NCBI GenBank assembly: GCA_021789095.1
Contig: JAJYJX010000082.1
Location: 1-10,756 of the forward strand
Length of the DNA stretch: 10,756 nucleotides
Origin: a bacterium
Lineage (GTDB): Bacteria > JAMCPX01
Direction of reading: 5' to 3'
How positions within the stretch are numbered: position 1 is the first letter of the stretch; each line of letters opens with the position of its first letter. Positions 1 through 6,550 of this stretch are shown one piece after another. The position numbers and the translations under genes were made by a program. The notes beneath the pieces were generated by a model. It worked only from the letters and a program-made list of their open reading frames with translations. It did no database searches and had not been told where the DNA came from.

Positions 1-225
1 AAGCGGTATTTTGTGTTCATTTGCAAGCCCTACAAGTCTCTGGACCTGCTCGATTGTTTCAGGCCAGACAATCGCGTCCGGCCTTGGCAAAGACCTGCCC
101 TGCTGGGTGAATATCGTACCGACCGGGTTTAAGTCCCTTGAATAGATGATAAGCGCCGGCACATCATCGCTGAACTGTTCCGGACCGAATATCGCCCGTA
201 AAGCGTTCTTTATTTGTTCGTCCAT
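1..225 (-). CDS. FAD-linked oxidase (GlcD/VAO-type), N-terminal 75 residues, cut by window edge
   Basis: Only the first 75 codons lie in the window; the frame is open to base 1. The visible part reads like the start of the FAD-binding PCMH/VAO fold of glycolate- or D-lactate-type dehydrogenases. A short helical lead (MDEQIKNALRAIFG) is followed by a YSRDLNP segment, then PDAIVWPETIEQVQRL and LANEHKIPL, which match the family pattern 'P-x-x-V-x-P-x-(T/S)-x-E-x-V' just before the FAD pyrophosphate-binding loop. That loop (usually PRGxGT) would begin right beyond the edge. The ATG lies 2 nt after the stop of the ferredoxin-like gene, so it is very likely co-translated with the glp operon. Such proteins oxidise 2-hydroxyacids and often work with Fe-S or CCG-domain partners; the substrate cannot be told from this fragment. 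No good Shine-Dalgarno is seen, which fits translational coupling. Confidence 0.8.
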   Translation of the reverse strand, partial: MDEQIKNALRAIFGPEQFSDDVPALIIYSRDLNPVGTIFTQQGRSLPRPDAIVWPETIEQVQRLVGLANEHKIPL

Positions 226-227
226 GG

Positions 228-629
228 TTATAAGCTTTTCATGTCCCTGTAGACAAGCACGATCTGCTTCATCTCCACACCTGTTGGGCAGTGGACAAGG
301 CAGGTATCGCACTCGGAACACGCCTTTACAAGTCTGTCCGAATGGATAAGTTCTGTCAGCAGTCTTGAGTATCTTACATAAAGATAAGCAGGCGGTACTT
401 CATTTTTTATGTCTTTGCATTCCCCTATGCATATGCCGCAGTCTATGCACCATGACATGGATGGATATAATGCCCTTGTCTCGCTGCTGAGAGGCCTGTT
501 CCCGCTGTATTGCTTCACGAAGACATCATAGCTTTTGTAGCCCGTGAGCCATTTCAAAGGCTTTTTCAGCAGGTGGATGACCAGCCTGTACGCAAGGTTC
601 AGCAGTGCGAGTATGTCTTTTTTACCCAT
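228..629 (-). CDS. Short GlpC/HdrC-like protein with two 4Fe-4S motifs
   Basis: A 133-residue ferredoxin-like protein, by position the Fe-S electron-transfer subunit of the glycerol-3-phosphate dehydrogenase encoded just upstream. Two cluster motifs are visible: C61-x2-C64-x2-C67-x3-C71 and C104-x2-C107-x2-C110-x3-C114-P115, the paired arrangement of GlpC and HdrC N-terminal domains. The first motif lacks the usual proline after its last cysteine (CKD instead of CP). Residues 1-40 form a Leu/Lys-rich, probably amphipathic helical segment that may touch the membrane. Classical GlpC is about 400 residues and continues into two cysteine-rich CCG domains; none are present here, so this is the HdrC-like half only. 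It lies 3 nt after glpB and 2 nt before the FAD-linked oxidase. The iron-sulfur assignment is secure; the GlpC role is inferred from the operon. Confidence 0.88.
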   Translation of the reverse strand: MGKKDILALLNLAYRLVIHLLKKPLKWLTGYKSYDVFVKQYSGNRPLSSETRALYPSMSWCIDCGICIGECKDIKNEVPPAYLYVRYSRLLTELIHSDRLVKACSECDTCLVHCPTGVEMKQIVLVYRDMKSL

Positions 630-632
630 ACA

Positions 633-1967
633 TTATCCCGCGGAAAATATGCCTGCTTTTGAACCCGTCAGCAGTGCAGTGCCCATGCCGGTTTTGTCAT
701 ATATATAATTATAACCGGACAGTACAGAACCTGCTGCGTAAAGATTTTTGTAAACAACAGCCCCGTCCTCATCAACAGGCCTGAGGCTGTTATCGACCTT
801 CACACCCATTGAAAACAATGCCTGCTCGTCTAGGGGATCATCCGTAAGATACTTCATTGCGAATGCGTCTTTTACCGGCTGATCTCCTATAAAGGCAGGC
901 AGCCCGAATATACTTTCCTGCCATGTTTTGTTCTTTGTAAGTCCGTTGCTGATAAATTTGCCCGTTGCAAGGATGAAGCTGTTGGCTGCAAATGTACTTT
1001 TTGAACCGTCTTTGTGAGAAACGCCGACCGTTTTTATTGTGTCCGGACTTTCACTGCAGCTCGCCTCTCCGTCTATGACCGCAACGCCGTGCTGTGCCAG
1101 CATTCTGTCAAGCGCATACTGCAGCCTTAAACCGGGTGCGGAAGGCGAGTCTGCAACAAGCTCTGACAGTGCATCACCGAATGTGTCGGAGAACAGCTTT
1201 GATACATCCTCATAATTTTTTATGCCCATGACCGGCTGAATGAATATATGGTCGTAGTCCTGCTTATCAACGATCTCCCGTATGCTTGCTGCAATCCTTC
1301 TTGCATTGTCCATGTCGTCCATGATGCCGGCGAGCGATATAAAATCGTGTCCGTTCCATCTCAGGCCGAGTGATTGTATGTCCACATTTATGTACAGCAC
1401 GTCCTTGAAAGACAGAAAACCGTACTTTGAAAGTATGTCCCTCAGGAATTCGGCCCTTGTCCTGTTGTGTATCGGCGTTTTTTCAAAGCCTATGAACAGT
1501 ATGGTCCTGCCCATCAATTTCGCCAGATTGCCCGGAAACATGGAGGACTGGCAGAACGATGTGGCCTTGAATGCGCCGTGCTGTGTCGGCAGGAGCATAT
1601 TGTTTTCCCATGAGCCTTTATAGTGTATACCGGTTTCCCTCAGTCTTTCAAAAAATTCTTCACCAATGGTGTTTACCATGGTTATAAATTCATTAAACCG
1701 GTCGCCCGTGAATGCCATGGAGAGTATCGAATAGGGGTGCTGTTTCTCGTTTTCCAGGATATGCCCGATCCCCTGAGGAATGCTTACAAAATCCTTGAAA
1801 GGCCTGCCCCTTTTCCCTGTCCTGCCTGCAATGTCAAATGTACCCGAGCACAGGGCAGTCGCACCGTAGCCCTTTCTTATAACGGCCACCTTCTTGGTCT
1901 TTGCGGCGTTTATTGCGGCTGCAACACCCGCCAGACCGCTTCCTATGACAATTACGTCGTAGTCCAT
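633..1967 (-). CDS. glpB: Anaerobic glycerol-3-phosphate dehydrogenase subunit B
   Basis: A 444-residue flavoprotein resembling GlpB (419 residues in E. coli), the subunit that pairs with GlpA and is thought to help pass electrons to the membrane. The N-terminus has the Rossmann dinucleotide-binding signature DVIVIGSGLAGVAAA (glycine motif at residues 9-14). Residues 39-46 (LCSGTFDI) match the GlpB segment that reads SSGSLDL in E. coli. Towards the C-terminus are the ILATGKF second nucleotide-binding strand, the LRPVDEDG stretch and the flavin-closing NLYAAGSVLSGYN motif, which correspond to the E. coli LRPSQ and NLFAIGSVLGG regions. The ATG is 3 nt downstream of the glpA stop, with only a weak purine run (AAAAG) ahead of it, so coupled translation is likely. 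Subunit identity is supported by both the protein and the glpA neighbour. Confidence 0.93.
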   Translation of the reverse strand: MDYDVIVIGSGLAGVAAAINAAKTKKVAVIRKGYGATALCSGTFDIAGRTGKRGRPFKDFVSIPQGIGHILENEKQHPYSILSMAFTGDRFNEFITMVNTIGEEFFERLRETGIHYKGSWENNMLLPTQHGAFKATSFCQSSMFPGNLAKLMGRTILFIGFEKTPIHNRTRAEFLRDILSKYGFLSFKDVLYINVDIQSLGLRWNGHDFISLAGIMDDMDNARRIAASIREIVDKQDYDHIFIQPVMGIKNYEDVSKLFSDTFGDALSELVADSPSAPGLRLQYALDRMLAQHGVAVIDGEASCSESPDTIKTVGVSHKDGSKSTFAANSFILATGKFISNGLTKNKTWQESIFGLPAFIGDQPVKDAFAMKYLTDDPLDEQALFSMGVKVDNSLRPVDEDGAVVYKNLYAAGSVLSGYNYIYDKTGMGTALLTGSKAGIFSAG

Positions 1968-1970
1968 AAT

Positions 1971-3611
1971 CTACTTTTCTATGATAGTATTGAGGCTGTC
2001 GGAGAGCACATGGGTCGCGAGATTGAGCTCTTCTTCCGCGAGCTGCTTGTCCATGAGTGCCGGGGCCTTGCCCTTCCACCTCTCCTTTAAGAACCCTTCG
2101 ATCAATTTTTTTATGCCGTCCGAGTCAAGCCCGAGTTCTTCCCCGAGTACAAACGCCGCACGCACGGTGCATCTCCTGCCCTGGCATGAGCCTGTCCCGA
2201 GCCTTGTCCTTCTCCTGAGATCCGGGATGGTCCTTGCCCATTCATTGCGTATGGCGTACCTTGCCTCTGCCTTCATAACAGGTTCACACTCGCACACAAG
2301 GTCCCGGTTCGAAGGATCTTCTTCTATCAAACCGAGCAGCTCCTCTGTCTTTGAGCCGTGCCTGTATGCCGTCCGTGCAACTGCATACGGATCCACGTTG
2401 AACTTTTCTGCCATTTTCTTAACGTCGGGAATAAAATGTCCGCCGGGCAGGGGCTCTGTATGTGTTTTGCACGGGTTTTCGCAGCCGAGTTTTTTGCATA
2501 TAACATCAGTGGCTTCTTCAGACATGAGCCTGTAGCTGGCGAGCTTCCCGCCGGCTATGGTCAGGAAGCCCTTTATACCGTCCTCTGCTTCATGATCGAA
2601 GATCCTGTGCTCCCGGTAAAGCTTGTCCTCGTTCTTGCCCCAGGCATACAGTGTAGGCCTTATGCCCGTCATCACGCGCATGATCCTGTACTTCCTTATA
2701 CCGGGGAAGTAATGCTCTGCTGCCTGCAGAAGGTATTCAATCTCATCGTGGGTTACCCACAGGCTGTCAAGATCGCCGTAATAGTCGTCATCCGTTGTGC
2801 CGATAATAAACGTATTGTCATGCGGCATCATGAATATCTGCCTTCCGTCTATTGCCTTTATTACAATGCCTATGTTTGAAACGCGCCTGTCGAGTATCAG
2901 GTGAACACCCTTGCCGGGACGTATCTTTACCTGTGTTCCTGCAAGACCTGCAAGCTTTGGCAGCCATGGTCCCGCTGCGTTCATCACGATCCTCGCGTGA
3001 ACGTCCCTTACCTCTCCGGTGAGCATGTCTTTTACCCTTACGCCTTTTATGTCCCGGCCCTCTGTTATAAATTGCCGTACCTCCGTATGGGTGTGTATCT
3101 GCGCTCCGTGCTCTTCGGCTGACACGGCGTTTTCGACACACAATCTGAACGGGTCAATGCCGTATTCATCGAAGGAAACGGCCCCTACGGCATCGTCCGT
3201 AATGCCGGGCTCAAGTGCTTTTAGGTCCTGCTGCGTAAGCCTTATATGCGGCTTGCCGTTCTTCAGTGGAGCGAATTTGTCATAAGCCTCAAAGAACGTT
3301 TCAAGCAGTTCGATGTAAACCTCCGGCACAGGATCCTGCTTTAAAACGGGCGTTACAAACGGTATCCTGAATAAAAGGTGCGGTGCAATCTTCTGGATAT
3401 ATCCCGAGTCAAGGCTTGAAAGGTACGTTGTGTGTATATCATTTAAAAGGTATCGTGCCCCGCCGTGGATCATGCCTGTGCACGCGCCTGTTGCGCCGGA
3501 GGACAGGTCGGTTTTTTCGAAGAGAACAACCCTGAGTCCGCGCATGGCGCAGTCCCTTGCTATGCCGGTGCCGTTTACACCGCCGCCTATTACAGCAACA
3601 TCGTAAAGCAT
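1971..3611 (-). CDS. glpA: Anaerobic glycerol-3-phosphate dehydrogenase subunit A
   Basis: The catalytic subunit oxidising sn-glycerol-3-phosphate to dihydroxyacetone phosphate with FAD. It is 546 residues, against about 542 for E. coli GlpA. Visible parts: the N-terminal FAD-binding VIGGGVNGTGIARDCAMRG (residues 8-26), the family signature SSGATGACTGMIHGGARYL (37-55), NAAGPWLPKLA (211-221), the FIIGTTDDDYYGD segment (268-280) and IAGGKLASYRLMSE (352-365). After the GlpD-like core there is a C-terminal BFD-like [2Fe-2S] domain with C440, C442, C476 and C481 (CEC...CQGRRC). That domain separates GlpA from aerobic GlpD. The ATG has a suitable ribosome site, AAAAGGA (3622-3616), 4 nt upstream. 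It heads the glpA-glpB-glpC-like-oxidase operon, and the 152-nt upstream gap carries nested inverted repeats. All key motifs are intact. Confidence 0.96.
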   Translation of the reverse strand: MLYDVAVIGGGVNGTGIARDCAMRGLRVVLFEKTDLSSGATGACTGMIHGGARYLLNDIHTTYLSSLDSGYIQKIAPHLLFRIPFVTPVLKQDPVPEVYIELLETFFEAYDKFAPLKNGKPHIRLTQQDLKALEPGITDDAVGAVSFDEYGIDPFRLCVENAVSAEEHGAQIHTHTEVRQFITEGRDIKGVRVKDMLTGEVRDVHARIVMNAAGPWLPKLAGLAGTQVKIRPGKGVHLILDRRVSNIGIVIKAIDGRQIFMMPHDNTFIIGTTDDDYYGDLDSLWVTHDEIEYLLQAAEHYFPGIRKYRIMRVMTGIRPTLYAWGKNEDKLYREHRIFDHEAEDGIKGFLTIAGGKLASYRLMSEEATDVICKKLGCENPCKTHTEPLPGGHFIPDVKKMAEKFNVDPYAVARTAYRHGSKTEELLGLIEEDPSNRDLVCECEPVMKAEARYAIRNEWARTIPDLRRRTRLGTGSCQGRRCTVRAAFVLGEELGLDSDGIKKLIEGFLKERWKGKAPALMDKQLAEEELNLATHVLSDSLNTIIEK

Positions 3612-3630
3612 ATTGTCCTTTTCATCTCAT

Positions 3631-3642
3631 AGGGTTTGCCCT
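3631..3642 (-). repeat. Small perfect hairpin just upstream of glpA
   Basis: On the minus strand this reads AGGG-CAAA-CCCT, a perfect 4-bp stem with a 4-nt loop, ending 8 nt before the AAAAGGA ribosome site of glpA. Its AGGG arm overlaps the last bases of the 3639-3651 arm of the longer inverted repeat, so the two structures could not fully form at once. A short stem like this can arise by chance. Confidence 0.35.
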
Positions 3643-3681
3643 GTTAGAAAGCCCCCTCATTTATGGCATAACCTTGTAAAG

Positions 3682-3698
3682 CCGCACCAGCGTGCCGG
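3682..3698 (-). repeat. Imperfect hairpin inside the mrp-glpA gap
   Basis: On the minus strand: CC-G-GCAC, loop GCTG, then GTGC-GG. This is a six-pair stem with one bulged G and a 4-nt loop. It is followed by CTTTAC rather than a T-run, so it is a poor intrinsic terminator. It may be one helix of a larger leader structure with the 3639-3762 repeat. Confidence 0.35.
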
Positions 3699-3735
3699 AA
3701 TACTCTTCTGCAAAGTTTTAACATATACACTTCGG

Positions 3736-3747
3736 CGTACAGGTACG
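3736..3747. promoter_or_regulatory. Short palindrome (possible operator) in the mrp-glpA gap
   Basis: CGTAC-AG-GTACG is a perfect inverted repeat with 5-bp arms and a 2-bp centre, 16 nt past the end of mrp. Its size would fit a regulator half-site pair or a tiny hairpin (CGTA, loop of four, TACG). No convincing -35/-10 pair was found next to it on the minus strand, so an operator role is only a possibility. Confidence 0.25.
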
Positions 3748-3763
3748 TCCTTTCTAACGGGGT

Positions 3764-4837
3764 TTACTTTTCCCCGCTCGTCAGATTAATGACGCTGAGC
3801 TTTGCTGCAACCTTTGTTGCTATACTGTGAAATTCTTTGGCTGTTTTTGATGATGGATCAGCGGCAATGGGCTTTCCTGCATCCCCGCCTTCCCTTACAC
3901 GGGGCTCAAGGGGTATTCTGCCGAGGAAGTCCACGCACAGCCTGCTTGCGGTGTCCTCCACCCCGCCTGTGCCGAATATGTTTGTCTGCCCGCCGCAGTG
4001 GGGACAGACGAAGTAGCTCATGTTTTCAACCATACCGAGTATGGGTACATCTACCTTTAAAAACATGTTCAGCGCCTTTGTTGCATCAAACAGGGACACA
4101 TCCTGCGGTGTGGAAACAATAACAGCCCCGTTTATGGGCGCCTTCTGGACAAGCGTCAGCTGTATATCACCTGTTCCCGGCGGCAGATCAACGAACATAT
4201 AGTCAATCTCTCCCCAGTTCATCTTTGTCAAAAACTGTTCGGTCATCTGACTTATGAGCGGGCCACGCCATATAACAGGCGTGTCATCCGGCAGGATAAG
4301 GCCGATTGAAACAACCTTTATACCGTATGCCTCCACGGGTTCAAGCTGTTCCTTTTCTGCGAGTGCCAGCTTCTGTTCCTTTGTTATGCCAAGCAGCATG
4401 GGAACATCCGGGCCGTAGATATCTGCATCGATAAGCCCGACCTTTGCGCCGGTCTGGGCAAGAGCAACAGCCAGGTTTACGCTTACCGTGGATTTCCCGA
4501 CCCCGCCCTTGCCGCTTCCCACTGCTATGATGTTGCTTATGCCTTCTATAGGTGCAGGTTTTTTAGGCGCTCCGGGTGATTTCGGCACGTGGGCGTCCTG
4601 CTTTATATCGACGGACTTCACCCAGCTTAAGGATTCTACCGCCTTCCTGGCTGCCTCGTTGAGGCTGTTTGCAAGCGGGCACGCGGGCGTGGTTAAAACA
4701 AATCTGAAACTTACATTCCCGTTCTCTATCTTTAAGTCCCGTATCATACCGAGACTTACAATGTCCCTTTTAAGCTCCGGATCTTCTACCTTGCTCAGGG
4801 CATTTAATACCTGCCTTTCAAATTCAATAGCTGACAA
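3764..4837 (-). CDS. mrp: Mrp/NBP35-family Fe-S carrier ATPase with DUF59 domain
   Basis: A 357-residue P-loop ATPase of the Mrp (ApbC/NBP35) family, cytosolic proteins that bind and hand over Fe-S clusters. The N-terminal DUF59/MIP18 domain spans about residues 5-80 and includes the conserved TTPACP (C53). A Pro/Lys linker leads to the ATPase domain, with the deviant Walker A VGSGKGGVGKST (106-117), switch-like GLIDADIYGPD (134-144), FVDLPPGTGD (215-224) and the cluster-binding C278-P-H-C281. Length and order are typical of bacterial Mrp. The start is TTG (4837-4835): the ribosome site AAAGGAG lies 7 nt upstream, DUF59 begins a few residues later, and the next in-frame Met (residue 31) would cut into that domain. 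It starts 15 nt after the transglycosylase stop, so the two probably share a transcript. Being next to the Fe-S-rich glp operon suggests, without proving, a maturation role there. Confidence 0.96.
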   Translation of the reverse strand: MSAIEFERQVLNALSKVEDPELKRDIVSLGMIRDLKIENGNVSFRFVLTTPACPLANSLNEAARKAVESLSWVKSVDIKQDAHVPKSPGAPKKPAPIEGISNIIAVGSGKGGVGKSTVSVNLAVALAQTGAKVGLIDADIYGPDVPMLLGITKEQKLALAEKEQLEPVEAYGIKVVSIGLILPDDTPVIWRGPLISQMTEQFLTKMNWGEIDYMFVDLPPGTGDIQLTLVQKAPINGAVIVSTPQDVSLFDATKALNMFLKVDVPILGMVENMSYFVCPHCGGQTNIFGTGGVEDTASRLCVDFLGRIPLEPRVREGGDAGKPIAADPSSKTAKEFHSIATKVAAKLSVINLTSGEK

Positions 4838-4844
4838 TGGGGTT

Positions 4845-4849
4845 CTCCT
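4845..4849 (-). promoter_or_regulatory. Ribosome binding site fixing the TTG start of mrp
   Basis: The minus strand reads GAAAGGAGAACCCCA followed by TTG. The AGGAG core is 7 nt before the TTG and lies wholly in the 15-nt gap after the transglycosylase stop. This decides for the TTG over any later ATG. Confidence 0.8.
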
Positions 4850-4852
4850 TTC

Positions 4853-6346
4853 TTAATCCTCCCTGGCAATGATCTTTGGTATCTTTAAGACCATGTTGGG
4901 CTTGATAAGCCTGCCCCTTAACCCGTTGCTGTATTTTATCCTTGACACGGTGACATCGAACTTATGGGCTATGTCCCACAGGGTATCCCCCTGTTTCACC
5001 CTGTAATAAATATACCTTGAATTTGTTTTTGCCCCTTGGTCGGGATCATAGTTTATAGTTTTCACCCTTTCTTTATAAGCGACTGCCTCTCTGTGGGCAT
5101 AAGGGCTGACAGGTATTATAATGGCGTGGCCCGGCCTTAATTCTTTTACATTCCTTATATGATTCATGCTTCTCAGCTCTTGGAGAGGTACACCATATGC
5201 CCTCGCGATTACATAAAGGCTGTCACCCTGCCTTATAAGGTACCTTTTATAGCTAAAAAGTTCGCTTCGCGGCAGGTTTTCGAGACCGGCAAGGAACTGC
5301 TCCTTTGCTCCTGACGGAATGTTCAATGTATACGACTGGACGGGCGGCGTGGCCCACCTCAGAAGTTCTGGGTTAAGTTCTTTTATTGTCTCATAGCTCG
5401 TGTCGGCCAGTTTTGCCGCGACGTGGAGATCGATCTGGTGTGCGAGTGTTACCGTATCCTTTTCCATCGGCTTTTCATAGTCCAGGTCCGTAAACCCGTA
5501 AGCCGAAGGGTTCTTTGCTATCATGGCTGCAGCTATGAGCTTGGGCACATAATCCCGTGTTTCCTTTTTCAGGGATTTATGATCCGCAAGGTTCCAGAAA
5601 TTGTCCGTTTTATGTCTCTGCATCGCCCTCATGATCTTGATAGGGCCCGCGTTATATGCAGCCTCTGCAAGGTACCATGAACCAAATGTGTCATACAGGT
5701 TCTTAAGGTAACGGGCTGCTGCGAGTGTCGATTTTTCGGGATTTCTCCTCTCGTCAATCCACCAGTCGACTTTCAGGTTGTAAAGCCTTGCCGTACTTCT
5801 TATAAACTGCCATGGTCCGCAGGCCCTTCTCCTTGACATCGCATGGGTATTAAATCCGCTCTCTATGAGGGCCATGTAAACGAGATCCTCGGGCAGGCCG
5901 TTATCCCTGAGGATCTTTTTCATCTTGGGTATATACTGTTCGGACCGCTCAAGCCATTTTGCAAAAATGTCATGCTGGGTTTTGGAGAAGTAGTCAATGA
6001 AGTATTGTACCTTTTCATTCATGACCATGGGAATGTCCGTCTCCGCGGTTATCCTTTCGAGGCTTTCCGGAGCCGTGCTTTGCTCCATGATATCGGATAT
6101 ATCCTGTTCAGATGTGGAGGTCATCGATGAGGCGGATGTAACATCCGTGCCGGTTACAGGCAGGCACTTGCTCTCTCCCTGTGACTGTTTGCCATTCATA
6201 GCTGTAGCATGTACAGCCGCGCCATTGCCCGGCGTATTGAAACCCGTTTTACCGTTTCCTGCACCGCCGACACTGTTCGATGTTGCGCACCCATGGATCA
6301 AACCACCCGATACGAAAATTAATACTATGTAGGATATTTTTCTCAT
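4853..6346 (-). CDS. Membrane-bound lytic murein transglycosylase (MltD-like) lipoprotein with two LysM domains
   Basis: A 497-residue peptidoglycan lytic transglycosylase that would cleave the MurNAc-GlcNAc bond in the periplasm. Residues 1-20 form a lipoprotein signal (MRKISYIVLIFVSGG, lipobox IHGC with C20; the His at -2 is unusual). Residues 21-105 are a Gly/Ser/Thr-rich linker. The SLT domain, about 125-255, has YMALIESGFN with catalytic Glu162, the ACGPWQFIRSTA motif (175-186) and AEAAYNAGP (227-235). Two LysM modules follow: about 366-412 (YLIRQGDSLYVIA) and 446-490 (YRVKQGDTLWDIA). This order is that of E. coli MltD (452 residues), slightly longer because of the linker. No Shine-Dalgarno precedes the ATG, and an in-frame TAG lies 15 nt upstream, so no longer start is possible. 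A TTGACA box upstream suggests a near-leaderless message. It is followed closely by mrp, though no functional link between the two is known. Confidence 0.95.
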   Translation of the reverse strand: MRKISYIVLIFVSGGLIHGCATSNSVGGAGNGKTGFNTPGNGAAVHATAMNGKQSQGESKCLPVTGTDVTSASSMTSTSEQDISDIMEQSTAPESLERITAETDIPMVMNEKVQYFIDYFSKTQHDIFAKWLERSEQYIPKMKKILRDNGLPEDLVYMALIESGFNTHAMSRRRACGPWQFIRSTARLYNLKVDWWIDERRNPEKSTLAAARYLKNLYDTFGSWYLAEAAYNAGPIKIMRAMQRHKTDNFWNLADHKSLKKETRDYVPKLIAAAMIAKNPSAYGFTDLDYEKPMEKDTVTLAHQIDLHVAAKLADTSYETIKELNPELLRWATPPVQSYTLNIPSGAKEQFLAGLENLPRSELFSYKRYLIRQGDSLYVIARAYGVPLQELRSMNHIRNVKELRPGHAIIIPVSPYAHREAVAYKERVKTINYDPDQGAKTNSRYIYYRVKQGDTLWDIAHKFDVTVSRIKYSNGLRGRLIKPNMVLKIPKIIARED

Positions 6347-6355
6347 AGTTTTCTG

Positions 6356-6383
6356 TGTACACTACTCATGACGCATATGTCAA
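6356..6383 (-). promoter_or_regulatory. Candidate sigma-70 promoter for the transglycosylase-mrp unit
   Basis: On the minus strand a perfect TTGACA (6383-6378) is followed by a 16-nt spacer and TGTACA (6361-6356), a weak -10 match. The -10 ends 9 nt before the ATG, so the transcript would start only a few bases ahead of the gene. That agrees with the absence of a Shine-Dalgarno. The -35 is strong; the -10 is not. Confidence 0.45.
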
Positions 6384-6504
6384 GGTAAGGATACGCTTTA
6401 ACCTGCTTGATAGTATCCGGCTTAACCCGAAAAATGCATTTGAAAATAAGGAAGTTTGTATGGTAAGCGAATGGGTGCCCCGGGCGAACAAGTCAATTTC
6501 CTTG

Positions 6505-6532
6505 TTGCATTTTTTAGGTTAATATCTATCAT
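6505..6532 (+). promoter_or_regulatory. Weak candidate promoter for polX
   Basis: TTGCAT (6505-6510), a 16-nt T/A-rich spacer and TATCAT (6527-6532) lie 18 nt ahead of the polX ATG. The -35 matches only its first three bases. The rest of the divergent region 6347-6550 holds an AT-rich 10-bp palindrome (AAATGCATTT, 6432-6441) and a GGATAC/GTATCC inverted repeat (6389-6394 and 6413-6418), but no gene. Confidence 0.3.
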
Positions 6533-6550
6533 AAGTTCAGGTATAAGTTT

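Larger units (their letters stand above)
3639..3762 (-). repeat. Long-range inverted repeat in the mrp-glpA gap
   Basis: The two arms are 3639-3651 (CCCTGTTAGAAAG on the plus strand) and 3750-3762 (CTTTCTAACGGGG). They are reverse complements at 12 of 13 positions and enclose 98 nt. The right arm begins directly at the end of mrp, and the left arm ends 27 nt before glpA. The enclosed stretch holds two smaller palindromes (3682-3698 and 3736-3747). In RNA this would be a closing stem around two hairpins, such as a structured leader or 3' end; in DNA it resembles the ends of a very small non-coding element. I saw no target-site duplication and no coding content inside. The repeat is seen directly; its function is unknown. 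Confidence 0.5.

Noticed and set aside
1834-2079. 81-codon minus-strand open frame across the glpA/glpB junction
   Set aside because: It overlaps two well-supported genes in another frame, its composition (Arg/Gly/Lys-rich) is that of a frame shadow, and no ribosome site is seen.
1981-2535. 184-codon plus-strand open frame opposite glpA
   Set aside because: Antisense to the conserved [2Fe-2S] domain of glpA; Ser/Pro-rich, low-information translation with no recognisable motif.
3682-3698. Sigma-54-like -24/-12 box (GGCAC...TGC) upstream of glpA on the minus strand
   Set aside because: The GG and GC dinucleotides are separated by 9 nt instead of the required 10, and the bases before GC do not match; the same bases are better explained as an imperfect hairpin.
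3759-3775. Possible intrinsic terminator at the end of mrp (GGGG...CCCC)
   Set aside because: Only four base pairs with a 9-nt loop, partly inside the coding end, and no T-run follows.
6355-6362. GTGTACAC palindrome near the transglycosylase start
   Set aside because: Only 8 bp and overlapping the putative -10; too short to call as an operator.
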